DNA from: DASRSS01 sp963799045
GTDB lineage: Bacteria > Actinomycetota > Actinomycetes > Mycobacteriales > Jatrophihabitantaceae
Direction of reading: 5' to 3'
Assembly: GCA_963799045.1 (NCBI GenBank)
Contig: CAWCVN010000005.1
Location: 434,001 to 498,000 of the forward strand
DNA: 64,000 bases
Part shown: piece after piece, positions 43,580 through 52,453 of the stretch
How the letters are laid out: every line of letters begins with the position of its first letter
How positions within the stretch are numbered: the stretch's first letter is position 1
Notes under the pieces: generated by a model
What the model was told of the DNA's origin: nothing
What the model saw: the letters and a program-made list of their open reading frames with translations, nothing else
Database searches by the model: none
Translations under genes and position numbers: made by a program

Positions 43580-44476
43580 ATGCGCGTCTTCGTCACCGGG
43601 GCTTCCGGTTGGATCGGTTCGGCGGTCAGCGACGAGCTGCTTGCCCACGGCCACGAGGTCGTCGGCCTTGCCCGCTCGCAAGAGTCGGCCGCGGCCCTGA
43701 CCGCACGCGGCATCACCCCGAACGCCGGAAGCCTCGACGAACCCGAGGGGCTGGCGGCCGCCGCGGCGGCCGCCGACGGCGTCATCCACCTGGCCTTCAA
43801 GCACGACTTCTCCGACTACGCCGGCGCCGGGCGAACCGAGCACCTCGCCGCGCAGGCGATGCTCGATGCGCTCGCCCGCAGTGACCGCCCGTTCCTCGTC
43901 GCCTCCGGCCTGGCCTCCGGCGTCGTGGGCCGTCCGGCCACCGAGGACGACCCCTCGCCCTTCCACGGCATCGACTCGATGCGCGGAGGCAGCGAGAACC
44001 TGGCCCTGGATTACGCCGACAAGGGTGTGCGGGCGGTCGCCCTGCGCTTCGCGCCGACCGTGCACGGTATGGGCGACCACGGCTTCACCGCGGCCCTGAC
44101 CAAGATCGCGCAGGAGAAGGGCGCCGCGGGCTACACCGGCGACGGATCGAGCCGCTGGGCCGCGGTACATCGCAGCGATGCCGCGCGCATGGTGCGCCTC
44201 GCGCTAGAGAAGGCTCCGGCGGGCGCGCGGGTGCATGCCGTCGGCGAGGAGGGCATCGCGTCGCGGGATATCGCAGCCGCCATCGCCGAGTTTCTCGGCC
44301 TTCCGACGGTGTCGGTGCCCGCCGAGGACATCGAGGCACACTTCGGCTGGATCGGGCGGTTCTTCAGCATGGATATCGCCGCTACGAGCACGAAGACGCG
44401 GGAGCTGCTCGGCTGGGAACCGGCGGGCCCGACCCTCATCGAGGACATCGCCGCCGGCGCCTACACACTGGGCTGA
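43580..44476 (+). CDS. NAD(P)-dependent epimerase/dehydratase-like (extended/atypical SDR)
   Basis: 298 aa from ATG 43580 with GAAGGG 9 nt upstream. Rossmann start MRVFVTGASGWIGSAVSDEL; later GVIHLAFKHDF and AVHRSDAARMVRLALEKAP. The usual Tyr-x3-Lys pair is not evident: the GGSENLALDYAD region stands in its place, as in atypical NAD-binding reductases. Probably an NADP-dependent reductase of aldehydes or sugars under TetR control. Confidence 0.85.
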   Translation: MRVFVTGASGWIGSAVSDELLAHGHEVVGLARSQESAAALTARGITPNAGSLDEPEGLAAAAAAADGVIHLAFKHDFSDYAGAGRTEHLAAQAMLDALARSDRPFLVASGLASGVVGRPATEDDPSPFHGIDSMRGGSENLALDYADKGVRAVALRFAPTVHGMGDHGFTAALTKIAQEKGAAGYTGDGSSRWAAVHRSDAARMVRLALEKAPAGARVHAVGEEGIASRDIAAAIAEFLGLPTVSVPAEDIEAHFGWIGRFFSMDIAATSTKTRELLGWEPAGPTLIEDIAAGAYTLG

Positions 44477-44624
44477 CCACGCGTTCGAGGTCGCTATCGG
44501 GCGGCGGCCGTGACCGGCAACAGCGGCCCCGTTCGTCTCGTTGGCACGGGCGAGTGTTCACCGACGAGATCGACGATGCCCAGGCCGGTGGACCTGCCCC
44601 GCCGCCTTCGCGGTAGGAAGGTCT

Positions 44625-45530
44625 ATGCGCATCTTCTTCACCGGTGGCAGCGGCAAGGCCGGCAGACACGTCGCACCGTATCTCGCCGATCAAGGCCACC
44701 AGGTCACCAACGCCGACCTCGTCCCGTTGGGGCACCCAGCGGTCGCTGACCTCCGTGTCGATCTCACCGATGCGGGCCAGACCTACTCGGCGCTTGCCGG
44801 GCTGGCGAGCTTCGCGGAGCTGGACCTGCCGTCGAAGCCCAGCTACGACGCTGTCGTGCACTTCGCTGCGATACCGGCGATCCTGCGCGAGTCCGACGCC
44901 GCAACCTACGCCACGAATGTGCTCAGCACCTTCAATGTGCTCGAGGCCGCGACCCGGCTGGGGGTGCGCAAGATCGTGTTCGCGTCGTCGGAGACGACCT
45001 ACGGGATCTGTTTCGCCCAGGGCGAGCGGCGCCCCCTCTACGTGCCGGTCGACGAGGATCATCCGACGGTTCCCGAGGACGCCTACGCGATGTCCAAGGT
45101 CGCCGGCGAGTTGACGGCGCGGTCGTTCCACGCACGCACCGGGGCGGACGTGTACGGCCTACGAATCAACAACATCATCGAGCCACATGAGTACGCCGAG
45201 ATGTTTCCTGCCTTCCTCGCCGACCCGTCGCTGCGGCGCCGCAACATCTTCGCCTACATCGATGTCCGCGACCTGGGGCACATGGTGCAGCGCTGCCTGG
45301 AAACCGATGGGCTGGGCTACGAGATCTTCAACGTCGCCAACGCCGACATGTCCGTGGCCGCGACGTCCCAGGAGATCAAGGACCGCTTCTACCCGGGAGT
45401 AGAGCTGCGCCGGGAGATGGGCAGCAACGAGACCTTCTACGCCATCGACAAGGCTCGCAACCTGCTTGGCTTCGCCCCGCGCCACTCCTGGCGCGAGGTC
45501 CTGGCTGACCCGGGGGCCGGGCGCGGCTGA
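44625..45530 (+). CDS. NAD-dependent epimerase/dehydratase
   Basis: 301 aa from ATG 44625 with TAGGAAG upstream. MRIFFTGGSGKAGRHVAPYL is the NAD-binding start; the catalytic region is FASSETTYGICFAQ with the Y-x3-K pair in DAYAMSKVAGE. This resembles UDP-glucose 4-epimerase-type extended SDRs, some acting on small sugar acids. Last gene before the tRNA/att boundary. Confidence 0.87.
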   Translation: MRIFFTGGSGKAGRHVAPYLADQGHQVTNADLVPLGHPAVADLRVDLTDAGQTYSALAGLASFAELDLPSKPSYDAVVHFAAIPAILRESDAATYATNVLSTFNVLEAATRLGVRKIVFASSETTYGICFAQGERRPLYVPVDEDHPTVPEDAYAMSKVAGELTARSFHARTGADVYGLRINNIIEPHEYAEMFPAFLADPSLRRRNIFAYIDVRDLGHMVQRCLETDGLGYEIFNVANADMSVAATSQEIKDRFYPGVELRREMGSNETFYAIDKARNLLGFAPRHSWREVLADPGAGRG

Positions 45531-45612
45531 CCGCGCCACGCGCGCTCGCTCACCTGGTCGTGCTCGTCATCCGGAGTCCCAAGATCAGGTTGAATGTCCT
45601 CCAGAAACGAAC

Positions 45613-45637
45613 GGAGGCCCCGGAATCCGGGGCCTCC
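45613..45637 (-). terminator. terminator of the split tRNA-fMet
   Basis: A near-perfect palindrome GGAGGCCCCGG / CCGGGGCCTCC is followed on the minus strand by GTTCGTTT. It lies 9 nt beyond the tRNA 3' end, where a tRNA terminator belongs. Confidence 0.75.
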
Positions 45638-45645
45638 GTGGTTGT

Positions 45646-45686
45646 AGCGGGGGCAGGATTTGAACCTGCGACCTCTGGGTTATGAG
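45646..45686 (-). other. 3' fragment of initiator tRNA-fMet(CAT): attachment-site copy
   Basis: Read on the minus strand: anticodon loop and 3' stem CTCATAACCCAG, variable loop AGGT, T-arm GCAGG-TTCAAAT-CCTGC, acceptor strand CCCCGCT and discriminator A. The CCC after the anticodon loop matches the three G:C pairs of initiator tRNA. The 5' half is missing: upstream sequence diverges right before CTCATAA. This is what remains at one end of an element that integrated at the tRNA 3' part; the restored full tRNA should be at the other end. Confidence 0.8.
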
Positions 45687-45830
45687 AACTTCAATCACGG
45701 TGTTTTGGGGCCTGTAGAGCCTGCTGGAATTCGGGCGGCTCAGATGCTTCTAGCCCCGATAGGATAAGGGTTGTGAGCACTTACGAGCCGGTCCGAGCAG
45801 GCGCGAGCAGGCTTGGGTGGGCGCGAGGAT

Positions 45831-45848
45831 GACCGTCATTTGACGGTC
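45831..45848. promoter_or_regulatory. perfect palindrome GACCGTCA-TT-TGACGGTC
   Basis: An 8-bp inverted repeat 54 bp before the integrase start, between it and the att core. Could be an integrase arm-type or excisionase site, or an operator for int. Confidence 0.5.
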
Positions 45849-45902
45849 ATTTCTGGCGACCCAAAATGACCCAGCGAGCACGAAGACCCAGAGGACATCG
45901 CC

Positions 45903-46130
45903 ATGGCGTACGCGCAGCTTCGCAGCACGAGTGCCGGCACCTCGCGCTGGTACGCGATCTACTTCACCGCCGACGGGCGGCAGCGCAGCGGTGGCGGGTT
46001 CTCCACCAAACGGGACGCCGAACGCGCGGCGATCAAGCTCGAGCAGCGCGCGGCGGCGGGGACGCTCGCCGATGCCGCGCGCGGCAAGCTGACCTTCGCC
46101 GCGTACGTGGAGAAGTACTTTCCTCCACAG
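45903..46130 (+). pseudogene. tyrosine integrase, N-terminal fragment
   Basis: ATG 45903 opens MAYAQLRSTSAGTSRWYAIY, FTADGRQRSGGGFSTKRDAE and KLTFAAYVEKYFP: the N-terminal arm-binding and start of the core-binding domain of actinophage/ICE integrases. It breaks off near 46125 after about 75 residues; the catalytic domain (R...HxxR...Y) is absent. It lies next to the tRNA fragment and points into the island, the classical int/att layout, but this element can no longer move by itself. Confidence 0.75.
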
Positions 46131-46560
46131 ACGAGCGCAGCCCGGCCTCGTCCGAGTGTTCCGATCCGGCGGCTGCTGCCGTCTCAGGGACACACAGCAC
46201 GTACAACGCGGCCCGGTTGCCGGCATCAGCCGCGAGCGCCATCGGCGCGAACCGCGGCGTCGTCCCCGACTCCACCACCCCGAGCAGGCGGTGATGCCGC
46301 AGCCAGGCCAGCCAACGGGCCACAGACGCCCGCGACAGCCCAGTCCGTTCCATCAACACCGGCCACGTCGGCCGTGCCGTCAGATCAGCCCACGAGGCCA
46401 TCGAAGCCACAACCCACGCCACCGACCGCAGATGCTCCAACGCATCAACCCGCAACACCGCGGCGTCCGGATGCTCATCAACCGCCCGCAGAAACGCACC
46501 CTGCGACCCCGCCACCACGGCGCCGGCAGGCACCGCCGTAGCCTTCCGCGTCTGAGTTCG
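46127..46560 (-). pseudogene. helix-turn-helix (replication/regulatory) protein fragment of the island
   Basis: A minus-strand frame gives AVLRVDALEHLRSVAWVVAS, MERTGLSRASVARWLAWLRH then HRLLGVVESGTTPRFAPMAL and NRAALYVLCVP. The SRASVARWLAWLR part is a winged/HTH recognition helix, as in helix-turn-helix proteins of actinobacterial integrative elements. The 5' end is cut by the IS at 46561 and the 3' end runs into the integrase fragment near 46127, so both ends are lost. Confidence 0.55.
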
Positions 46561-46630
46561 TGCACCACTTCTCGGTTCTAATACCCAGCCATCTGGACGG
46601 ATAAGTTGATCACCGTTCAGGAGGTAGGAA

Positions 46631-46963
46631 GTGACAGAACCCAAGCCCGGTCGCAAGCCACGCAAGCGGCTCGCGACGAGCGAGAAGTACGAGATGTTCA
46701 TCCAGGTGTTGACGCAGCAGGCGACGCAACGGGAGGCGGCCGAACGCTTCGGCGTGGACCGTTCCACGGTGGTCGCGGTCTGTCGGACTGCCAAGCAGGG
46801 AGCGCTGGACGCGCTGGCCGCGGCGGTGCCGGGACGGCCGGGCCGCTCGCGCGAGCAGGTCGAGTTGGAGGAGGCCCGCGCGGAGATCGAGCGGCTGCGG
46901 GCGACGGTCACCGAGCAGGCCGTGAGCCTGCATCTGCACCAGGGAAAATCGCGTTGGGACTGA
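46631..46963 (+). CDS. IS3-family OrfA
   Basis: 110 aa. HTH domain KRLATSEKYEMFIQVLTQQA then REAAERFGVDRSTVVAVCRT; the C-terminus is a Glu/Arg-rich coiled coil (EEARAEIERLRATVTEQAVS) that extends into OrfB. Near its stop is GGGAAAA (46942-46948) in the phase G-GGA-AAA, a canonical -1 ribosomal frameshift heptamer, giving the OrfAB transposase. Confidence 0.87.
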   Translation: MTEPKPGRKPRKRLATSEKYEMFIQVLTQQATQREAAERFGVDRSTVVAVCRTAKQGALDALAAAVPGRPGRSREQVELEEARAEIERLRATVTEQAVSLHLHQGKSRWD

Positions 46964-48036
46964 CCGCCGGCCTTGTCCCGCCACGTGTCGATGCGCCGGT
47001 GAAGCAGGGCCTGCTCGATCTGGTAGCCCATGCGCACCGCGAGGCGGGCTGGTCGCTGCGCCGGTCTGCCTCGGTGCTCGGCGTCGAGCACACCCGGCTG
47101 CTGCGCTGGGCGGCTCGGGCGGTCGAGGACCGGCTCGCCGATGCCAAGCCGGGCCCGGATGTGCCGGTGCACGCGCTGTTGGACTGGGAACGCGACGCGA
47201 TCGTGAAACTCGCCGAGGACTGGGGCGAGATCGATCGGTCGCACCGCAAGCTGGCGCACCGCGGCTCGCGCCTGGACCTCGTCCACGTCTCCGAGTCCAC
47301 GGTGTGGCGGGTGCTCGTGGCGGCCGGGGTGTTCCTGCCGGCCGCGCCGGCACGGGAGCCGCGCCTGAAGACACCGTGGCCGGACTGGGCCGAGCTCGTC
47401 CCCGGGGTCATTTGGATCTACGACTTCACCCACTTCCGGGCCAGCCGCCGCTGCGCGGTCGCCGTGCTCGACGTGGTCTCGCGCTACTGGCTGTCCACGG
47501 TCGTGTCCGCCGAGGAGTCCTCCACCCAAGTCGAGGTCGCCTTCACCGACGCGCTGCTCGCCGACGGCAAGGGCTACCTGCTCGAAGACGAGCAACTGCT
47601 CGACGAACTGCACGCCGGCGTTATCCCGGACAACGACGAACGAGTGCCCGTGCTGCTCGCACTGTCGGACAACGGGCCGCAGATGACCTCCAAGGCCACC
47701 GCGGTATTCATGGCCGGCGCCCGCATCGCGCAGCACTTCGGGCGACCCTCGACCCCCAACGACCAGGCCTGGGTCGAATCGTTCTTCGGCCATCTCAAGG
47801 GCGAGTTCGGCCACCTGGAGAAGATCAAAGACCCGGGCGAACTCGAACGCGAACTGGACCGATGCCGCACCCACTACAACACAGTCCGACTGCACGAAGG
47901 CATCGGCTACGTCACCCCCGACGACGAACACCACGGCCATGGCAAGACCATCAGGGCCGCACGCCGAGCCGGTCTGGCCGCCGCCCGACAGCAACGCCTT
48001 GCCGCCAACCGCGAGCTACGAAAGGATCACCCATGA
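46948..48036 (+). CDS. IS3-family OrfB (DDE integrase-core transposase, expressed as OrfAB fusion)
   Basis: Reads from the frameshift as IALGLTAGLVPPRVDAPVKQ. HTH region LRRSASVLGVEHTRLLRWAA, then rve core: first Asp in WIYDFTHFRA, second in LSDNGPQM, Glu in WVESFFGHLKGE with 35 residues between Asp and Glu (D35E). All three acidic residues are present and the frame is open to 48036, so the element may be active. Confidence 0.87.
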   Translation: MALGLTAGLVPPRVDAPVKQGLLDLVAHAHREAGWSLRRSASVLGVEHTRLLRWAARAVEDRLADAKPGPDVPVHALLDWERDAIVKLAEDWGEIDRSHRKLAHRGSRLDLVHVSESTVWRVLVAAGVFLPAAPAREPRLKTPWPDWAELVPGVIWIYDFTHFRASRRCAVAVLDVVSRYWLSTVVSAEESSTQVEVAFTDALLADGKGYLLEDEQLLDELHAGVIPDNDERVPVLLALSDNGPQMTSKATAVFMAGARIAQHFGRPSTPNDQAWVESFFGHLKGEFGHLEKIKDPGELERELDRCRTHYNTVRLHEGIGYVTPDDEHHGHGKTIRAARRAGLAAARQQRLAANRELRKDHP

Positions 48037-48089
48037 CAGGCCGCCAGTGGTTGGGTATTACCACCCCGAACTGGTGCATTAGGTGCGGC

Positions 48090-48170
48090 GCCGCCCGACA
48101 GCAACGCCTTGCCGCCAACGCGAGCTAGAAAGGATCACATGACAGGGAGTGTTGGGTATACACGAACTGG
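48090..48170 (+). repeat. degenerate second copy of the IS right end
   Basis: Repeats 47980-48078 (starting GCCGCCCGACAGCAACGCC) with several one- and two-base deletions, only 11 bp beyond the intact IS end. Either a remnant of a second IS copy or a misassembled duplicate. Confidence 0.6.
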
Positions 48171-51100
48171 GATTGGTCAGACGCACCTGGGTGATGGCCA
48201 TCGGCTTCTCACCGACATGGCAGCGATAGGTGGCGGGGCCGAGGAACCAGAAGGCGCGGTCGTCCGCCCGCAGGCGGGTGAACAGCATGATCGAGCGGCC
48301 GTCGCGTTCGTGGTTCCGGTACCGCAGACCTGTCTGGCTGTCGGCCCGGGTCATCGACTGGCTTTCCCAATGGATGCGCGTCGGGCTGATGGCGTAGTCC
48401 GGTAGCGAGTGGTCGGGGAGAAGGCGCCGGTGCTCTTGTCAAGCGTGAACGCGAACAGCTCCGCATTGGCGCTCTTTGGCTTCGTACACGCCCTCCGCCA
48501 GGCGGCGACCTTCGCGCTGGTGCCGATACCGAAGGCGGCGAGGATCTCGATGCGTGTATAGCGCGCATGCACCTGCAGCGGCACGTCGGGATGGCGGGCG
48601 ATCGGCGTGGAAGTGGTCGAACCCGGTCGTCAGCACGTCGAAGAGCTCGGCAAGCTCGGCGCGCACCTGCGGGTGCTGACCAGACTAGATCGACGGCCGT
48701 CTGCACCGAAGTGTCCTGGTTCAGCACCTGGTCGCCCAAGCCGGCGACGAGCATCCGCCGCGTGCGCCGCTCCCGCTCCGGCATCGCTCGAAACGTCGGC
48801 CGTCGTGCGAATTCCAGAGTCGCCGGTAGGTGGCGATGCGCTCGTCGATCGTCGACATGCAGCAGCGGCCGATCGCCCTGCGCAGCGGCTGTCGTGCTCC
48901 CTCGGCACGACTGGCACACCGGCGGCCTCGCACAAGATCCGACCAGCCGCGTGAGCCGTCGTAGACATCGGCAAGTCGAGTCCGGACTCTTCGAGGAACT
49001 TCGACAGCGTGACATCGGGGTCGGCGCATGGACGACCCGCAGTTCTTCGACACGGGCCGGCCAGCGCGACGGAATCGCCTCACGCAAACTGCGCAGCACG
49101 ACCTCGGAGGCCTTCCGGTCCAGCTGCATGTAGCAGCCGGCCGGCAGGAACGGAAAGCCTTGCTGCACGAGCTGCTTTTCGATGTCTCGCCGCGTGCCGC
49201 CGATCAGCGCGCGGTAGCGCCGATCGAAGCGGAACTCACGGCGATGGGTGCCGACGAAATCGAGCACGGTGCAGAAGGTCTTGCCCTCGATCGGCGCAAG
49301 CCGCGTCCAAGTTGTTGGAGGAACAGCGTCGGGCTCTCGGTTGGACGCAGCATGAGCACGGTGTCGACAGCGGGCACGTCGACGCCTTCGTTAAACAGGT
49401 CGACCGAAAAGACGACGCGGATCGTGCCGGCGGCGAGGTCGTGCAGAGCCGCTGGCGCTCGCCGGTCGGGCTGTCACCCCAGACCGCGACGGCGCGATCC
49501 CCAGCCTTGTTGAAGTGCTTCGCCATGAATTGCGCGTGTTCGAATGCTGACACAGAAGCCCAGCGCACGCATGCTGTGCGGATCCTCTGCGAACCGAAGC
49601 ACTTCCTGTAGTACCGTGCGTGCCCAGGCGTCGGTGCTGGTGTAGAGGTTGCTCAGAGCTTCGACGTCGTAGCCCTGGCCCCGGCGCCACGGGATGTCGG
49701 TCAGGTCAAGCCCATCATGGATCCCGAAGTACATGAAGGGCGAAAGGCGATGCTGGTCGATCGCATCCCACAGCCGAAGCTCAGCAGCAATGCGGTCGTC
49801 GAACCAGTGAAGAATCGAGAGGTCGTCGCTGCGTTCGGGCGTCGCGGTGAGGCCGAGCAGTTCCTTCGGCTGTACGTGATTGAGAAGCTTGCGGTAGGAC
49901 GGTGCCGCGGCATGATGGAACTCGTCGACGATGACGACATCGAAGTGATCGGGCGCGAGGTCCTCGAAGTTGGCAGCGTTGAGACTCTGGATCGAGGCGA
50001 AGACGTGCTCGAAGCGATGCGGGCGGGAGCCGCCGATCCACTTCTCCCCAAATGAGGCCTGGCGCAAGGCATGGCGGAAAGTAGCGAGGCTCTGGTCGAG
50101 GATCTCATTGCGGTGGGCGACGAATAGCAGGCGCGAGCGCGGCAGGTCTTGCCGCAAGCTAGCCGTAGTCAACGGCCGCCATGACCGTCTTGCCTGTGCC
50201 AGTGGCGGAGACGAGCAGATTGCGATGGTGACCGCGACTGCGTGACAGCGCGATCTTTTCGAGCAGCCGCTCCTGAAACGGTTCAAGTCGAAGCTCGATG
50301 GGACTGAGGACCACCTCGGGTCCGGTGTCTATGCGGCCGGCTCGTCTGGTTTCGGCGTCGAACTGATCTGCGTCGTAGGGAACGAAGTCGGTGCTCTGCC
50401 AGTAGCTTTCGAATACGGCTTCGAACTTGGCGAGGATGTCGGGGTTTCGGGCTGACGAGGCGCGGATGTTCCATTCGAGGCCGGTGATGTTGAGCGGAGT
50501 GGGTGAGGTTCGACGAGCCGACGTAGGCCGTCGAGAAGCCGCGAGCGGCGGTGGAAGGTCCAGGCTTTCGCGTGCAGGCGAGTGGTGCTGACGTCATAGG
50601 AGATCCGCACATCGGCGCCAAGGTCGAGTGAGCTGTTCGAGCGCAGCCTGCTCGGTGGAGCCGGTGTAGATCGTGGTAAGGACGCGCAGCGGTTTGCCGC
50701 GTTCGCAGTGACGACGGAGTGACGGCGAGAAGTGGATTGATGCCGCTTCGCCGGATGAATGCCATAACGACGTCGATGGCGTCGGCTGATTCGATTTCGG
50801 CGTCCAGCTGGTTCAGCAGGACCGGCTCACCCGGCGCGTTGGTGAGAAGCGTGGTGTCGAGAAGCGGGATGAGCGGGCTGGCAATCGGTGCCGGTGGACC
50901 GTCGGGACGACGAGCGCGCACGGCGCGCAAGACGTCGCCCATATCGGCCGCTCGTCCGCTCGCATCGGTCGGTGCCAATGAGCCCGAGCTCGTCAAACAG
51001 GCGCTGTGCGACGGCTACGCCAACCCGGACTCTGTCCTCATCCGAGACATCAGCAAGCGATCGCTTGATCTCTCGGCTGAGGTGCAGCGCAATGCGGTCC

Positions 51101-51290
51101 GCCGCTTCGCTCGGCGCGAGCGAGCGCCGATCGACGAGCTCCGGCGGAATCGCGCGGAGAGCGCCCACGATGTCGTCCGTAACGAGCGCCTCGTACAGGC
51201 CCGGCCGGAGGTCCATTCGCAGGACTCTAGATCTCTCAATCTTGGTGCGCACGTCCTCGCACACCTTCTTCGTCAAGTTGACGACATAGC
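48170..51290 (-). pseudogene. PLD-nuclease/DEAD-helicase/DUF3427 defence-type protein, heavily frameshifted
   Basis: Followed from right to left through many frames: an N-terminal region (PGLYEALVTDDIVGALRAIP); a PLD nuclease with RLHAKAWTF (H-x-K); superfamily-2 helicase with SRLLFVAHRNEILDQSLATF, DVVIVDEFHHAAAPSY and LLGLTATPERSDD; helicase C-domain with FSVDLFNEGVD- and LQQLGRGLRRS-like segments readable by frame change; then FVGTHRREFRFDRRYRALIG and the DUF3427 end FWFLGPATYR, GEKPMAIT. This architecture is known from genomic islands and linked to anti-phage defence. The 5' end meets a pRiA4b fragment at about 51295 and the 3' end meets the IS remnant. Non-functional as read. Confidence 0.7.
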
Positions 51291-51298
51291 GCAGGCGG

Positions 51299-51531
51299 TG
51301 ATGCCGATGCTCGGCCACGGCTGGCGTCGCGGCGTCGAGCCGATCACCGAGCACGACGTGCGCGGCGAGCTGTGGCGCATCGGCTTTCAACTCGAGGCCC
51401 TCGACATGATCGTCGATGCCGGGCGGCTCTGGCAGCCTGGACCATCGGCTTTGACGGTGCTGCCGGGTGTCGCATTGCTTGCGGACCTGCTGCAGGGGGA
51501 CGAATTGCTTACAGATGCTAGGCTAACGTAA
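51299..51531 (+). pseudogene. C-terminal fragment of a pRiA4b ORF-3-like protein
   Basis: The frame VMPMLGHGWRRGVEPITEHD to ALTVLPGVALLADLLQGDEL closely parallels the end of the complete copy at 52454-53605 (LGHGWRRGDDPITEYD; ALTVLPGAVLLADLV). The front is missing at the junction with the helicase gene. Its stop lies inside the AbiEi operator repeat. Confidence 0.65.
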
Positions 51532-51537
51532 GCAATT
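51503..51537. promoter_or_regulatory. AbiEi operator: AATTGCTTAC-N15-GTAAGCAATT
   Basis: A perfect 10-bp inverted repeat 25 bp upstream of the AbiEi start. AbiEi antitoxins autoregulate by binding inverted repeats in this position, so this is the probable operator/promoter. Confidence 0.75.
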
Positions 51538-51562
51538 TGTCCGCTAGGGAGGTGGCTCGGCT

Positions 51563-52147
51563 GTGACCGCACCTGCGTTGCCTCCCATCATTGCGCGCGC
51601 CGACCTGCCGAAGCTGGGACTTACCAAGCACGGCCTCTATGCGATGGTCAGCGCGGGCGAACTAGAGCAGATTGCGCCCGGCTACTACCTGCGTCCCGGC
51701 GAGCTTGACGACACGATCGCGACGTGGGCCTCGATCAGCTTGCGAAAACCATCAGCGACTATCTGCCTGCTCAGCGCGCTTTCGCTGCACGAGTTGACCG
51801 ACGAGATCCCGCGCGAGACCGACATCGCGCTGCCCCGCGGAGAGCGCACCCTGACCACCAGGTTCACGCCCATCCGTTGGCACTCGTTCGATCGCGCGAC
51901 CTTCGAACTGGGTCGCACCGAACATCGCCTGCCCGGCGCGGAATTGAGCATCGGCCTGTACTCACCCGAGCGGACCATCATTGATACGTTCCGGCTCCGG
52001 CACGAGGTCGGCGCCGACGTCGCGAACGAAGCTCTCAAGCGGTGGCTCCGCCGACGCGGCAATGCGCCGGCCACCCTTCTCGATCTCGCGCGGTCTTTCC
52101 CGAAGGCACTCCCAGCGCTTCGAGCGACGATGGAGATCCTGTTGTGA
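51563..52147 (+). CDS. type IV toxin-antitoxin system antitoxin AbiEi
   Basis: 194 aa from GTG 51563 after GGGAGG. N-terminal winged-helix (LPKLGLTKHGLYAMVSAGEL then EQIAPGYYLRP) and the AbiEi C-terminal domain (CLLSALSLHELTDEIPRETD, IALPRG, SPERTIIDTFRLRHEVGADV). It represses its own promoter and counteracts the AbiEii nucleotidyltransferase. Its stop overlaps the toxin start as GTGA. It looks intact. Confidence 0.88.
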   Translation: MTAPALPPIIARADLPKLGLTKHGLYAMVSAGELEQIAPGYYLRPGELDDTIATWASISLRKPSATICLLSALSLHELTDEIPRETDIALPRGERTLTTRFTPIRWHSFDRATFELGRTEHRLPGAELSIGLYSPERTIIDTFRLRHEVGADVANEALKRWLRRRGNAPATLLDLARSFPKALPALRATMEILL

Positions 52148-52452
52148 GCCCGGCTCCCCAGCACGGCGAGCCGGCCGGTGATGCGTTCCTGGCGATCCAG
52201 AAGCTCGCTCGAGGAACCGGTGCGGACGTCCAGGAGCTGCTGACGCTCTACGCGCTCGAAGGTCTGGTTGCCCGCGTTGCCGCGTCCCGATACCGCGAGG
52301 ACTTCGTACTCAAGGGCGGTGTGCTCCTGGCAGCGTTCAGCCTCCGACGACCCACGAAGGACGTTGACCTACCAGGCGACCGGCCTGGGGAACGACGGCG
52401 ACGACGTACTTGAGCGGGTTCGCGAGCTGGCTGCGATTGACGTCGGCGACGG
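52144..52452 (+). pseudogene. AbiEii nucleotidyltransferase toxin, N-terminal fragment
   Basis: From GTG 52144: FLAIQKLARGTGADVQELLT, LYALEGLVARVAASRYREDF, then motif I LKGGVLLAAFSLRRPTKDVD (GG...D-x-D). A one-base insertion near 52375 shifts the frame; restored, it continues QATGLGNDGDDVLERVRELA up to AIDVGDG near 52450. There it stops being AbiEii and becomes the pRiA4b-like protein. The later catalytic motifs of the toxin are missing, so it is inactive while its antitoxin persists. Confidence 0.8.
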
Positions 52453-52453
52453 C

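Larger units (their letters stand above)
46561..48078 (+). mobile_element. IS3-family insertion sequence, 1518 bp
   Basis: Ends are TGCACCA...TGGTGCA, with about 38-bp imperfect inverted repeats (left TGCACCACTTC then TAATACCCAGCCA; right, inverted, TGCACCAGTTC then TAATACCCAACCA). It contains orfA and orfB joined by a -1 slippery site. No 3-4-bp target duplication is visible (TCG left, TTA right) and unrelated gene fragments flank it, suggesting recombination between IS copies after insertion. Confidence 0.85.

Noticed and set aside
46033..47994. Long open frame on the minus strand across the IS (about 650 codons)
   Set aside because: It is antisense to the transposase, which has clear DDE motifs and a frameshift site; only its last part (46127-46560) looks coding.
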